Below are positions 5,263 to 6,213 of a DNA stretch of 6,213 nucleotides, in pieces. The position numbers were made by a program, and so were the translations under genes. This DNA comes from Chitinophagaceae bacterium (lineage in GTDB: Bacteria > Bacteroidota > Bacteroidia > Chitinophagales > Chitinophagaceae). The stretch's first letter is position 1, and every line of letters begins with the position of its first letter. Below the pieces are notes generated by a model. The model made no database searches and was not told the DNA's origin. It saw only the letters and a program-made list of their open reading frames with translations. Where the stretch lies: assembly GCA_003132765.1 (NCBI GenBank), contig PKYU01000594.1, forward strand, positions 5,819 to 12,031, read 5' to 3'.

Positions 5263-6213
5263 ATGAACAAAAGTACCTTTTTTAGCGGACAGCCGATCTT
5301 TTCTCAATTGCTAAAATTTGTTTCGAAAGACGCTGTAATTCGCATTGCAAAAGAGTATCAAGCTGATAGATATTCAAAGCGTTTTAGCACTTATGAACAT
5401 TTAGTTACGCTGCTTTATTCAATCTTTAATAATTGTAATTCGTTAAGAGAAGTGGTTACCGGTATGCTTGCATCTGAACAGCGGTTAAGTCATATGGGTA
5501 TCCGTTATCATCCCCGAAGAAGTACTATTTCAGATGCAAACAACCGCAGGGATGCTAATGTATTTGGTGAGATTTACTATTACCTTTATAACAGATATGC
5601 CTCTTTTTTATCGGACAGCCGAAAAAAATCCAGGGCTTCAAAGCTTTATATTTTTGATGCAACTACTATTTCTTTATTTCAGGAAGTGTTGCGTACTTCC
5701 GGAAAAAATCCATCGGGTAAAAGAAAAGGAGGTATTAAAGTACACACACTTATCAGAAGCGATCAGGATGTTCCCTGCATGATACGCTACAGTGCAGCCG
5801 CCGCCAATGATTCTCAGTTCCTGAAAGAAGTCTTTCTGCCTAAAGGCTCGATCATTGTTTTTGACAGGGGGTATAATGATTATACAACTCTTAATCGCTT
5901 TGCCAATGATAATGTCACTTGGGTAACGAGACGACGCAAACAGCTTACTTATAAAACCCTACAGGACTATAAAAAAACTGATGATGATGAAACAATAATC
6001 AGCGATGAGCAAATTCAATTAGGATGACATTTGGGCACCAAGGTAATAGCAAGACTGGTACGGTACAAAGATGTAGCAAGTGGTGAGTTGTATGAATTTA
6101 TCAGTAATAATTTCAAAATGAAGGCAACTCCTATTGCCGGGCTTTACCAACAAAGATGGCAAATAGAACTCCTATTTAAACGTATGAAACGAAATTATCC
6201 CCTTAAATATTTT
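5263..6213 (+). pseudogene. IS4-family DDE transposase (DUF4372 N-terminus) with internal TGA, 3' end outside window
   Basis: The frame encodes 254 residues, a TGA at 6025-6027, and then 62 further codons in the same frame up to the window edge. Residues 1-75 match the DUF4372 N-terminal domain (FFSGQPIFSQLL, DRYSKRFSTYEHLVTLLY, SLREVVTGM). The DDE domain has its first Asp at D132 (IFDATTISLF) and its second at D201 (IVFDRGYNDY). The third acidic residue, E302, lies after the stop in YQQRWQIELLFKRMK (6145-6189). That stretch fits the IS4-family Y-(2)-R-(3)-E-(6)-K signature exactly. The 254-residue product therefore lacks the catalytic Glu and should not transpose. Because the frame is unchanged across the stop and similarity continues, a single nonsense substitution, for example CGA to TGA, is the simplest cause. 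The start at 5263 gives the expected N-terminus MNKSTFFSGQ. Confidence 0.87.

Larger units (their letters stand above)
5141..6213 (+). mobile_element. IS4-family insertion sequence (left part; right end beyond window)
   Basis: The element interrupts the epimerase gene. The exact left end is uncertain. Epimerase similarity ends at 5140, and a plausible terminal repeat start is CTGTCCGGTAAAA at about 5168. If so, bases 5141-5167 would be unexplained extra target or junction DNA. The left region contains a strong hairpin (5198-5222) and a possible promoter (5229-5236) ahead of a DUF4372/DDE transposase gene. The right end, the inverted repeat and the target duplication cannot be seen, so the family is assigned from the transposase alone. 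Confidence 0.75.

Noticed and set aside
5534..5782. A second open frame of 82 codons on the plus strand inside the transposase gene.
   Set aside because: It is a frame-shifted shadow of the DDE domain with no family similarity.
6025..6027. TGA read as tryptophan or another amino acid by the host.
   Set aside because: TGA is the natural stop of three neighbouring genes (836-838, 1941-1943 and 4884-4886), so the genetic code appears standard.
5263..6213. A programmed frameshift making a full-length transposase, as in IS1 or IS3 elements.
   Set aside because: The downstream coding stays in the same frame as the upstream part, so there is no frame change, only a stop codon. IS4-family transposases are normally a single frame.

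Overview
The window looks like a chromosomal piece from a Bacteroidota bacterium, most likely of the Chitinophagaceae/Cytophagia type. Three things point there: start regions that are AT-rich and lack a Shine-Dalgarno sequence, the protein families present, and a transposase of the DUF4372/IS4 type common in that phylum. All recognisable genes are on the + strand. This placement is inferred from recognised families, not from a database search.

Positions 1-4886 hold a compact gene run. It starts with the C-terminal part of a DUF1501 protein (alkaline-phosphatase/sulfatase-like fold), cut by the window edge. Next come a Tat-signal NHL-type beta-propeller protein, a small secreted protein with a chitobiase-C-terminal-like domain plus a discoidin-like domain, and a large membrane-anchored c-type cytochrome protein (DUF2231-like membrane part, PSCyt1 heme domain, leucine-rich repeats, then the same chitobiase-like/discoidin-like module). 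The second and third genes overlap by one base (TGATG). The third and fourth are also packed together, so this is probably an operon. DUF1501 proteins usually sit next to DUF1549/DUF1553 planctomycete-type cytochrome proteins, so such a gene may lie just upstream of the window. All products appear to be exported or membrane-bound. The set suggests a periplasmic or surface system that handles carbohydrate and is tied to heme redox chemistry. Its substrate cannot be read from the sequence.

Positions 4976-5140 are the first ~55 codons of an aldose 1-epimerase family gene. Family similarity then stops abruptly and the remainder is replaced by an IS4-family insertion sequence that runs past the right edge. 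Its transposase gene carries an in-frame TGA between the second catalytic Asp and the catalytic Glu, so the copy is probably dead. The IS front end has a strong hairpin.

The features I think most worth following are: the chitobiase/discoidin module shared with nearly identical spacing by two adjacent genes, the unusual cytochrome-LRR-lectin-like fusion, a four-unit 8-bp tandem repeat directly before the propeller gene's start codon, an 18-bp perfect palindrome in the same intergenic gap, and the nonsense codon in the transposase. I found no CRISPR array, tRNA or rRNA.
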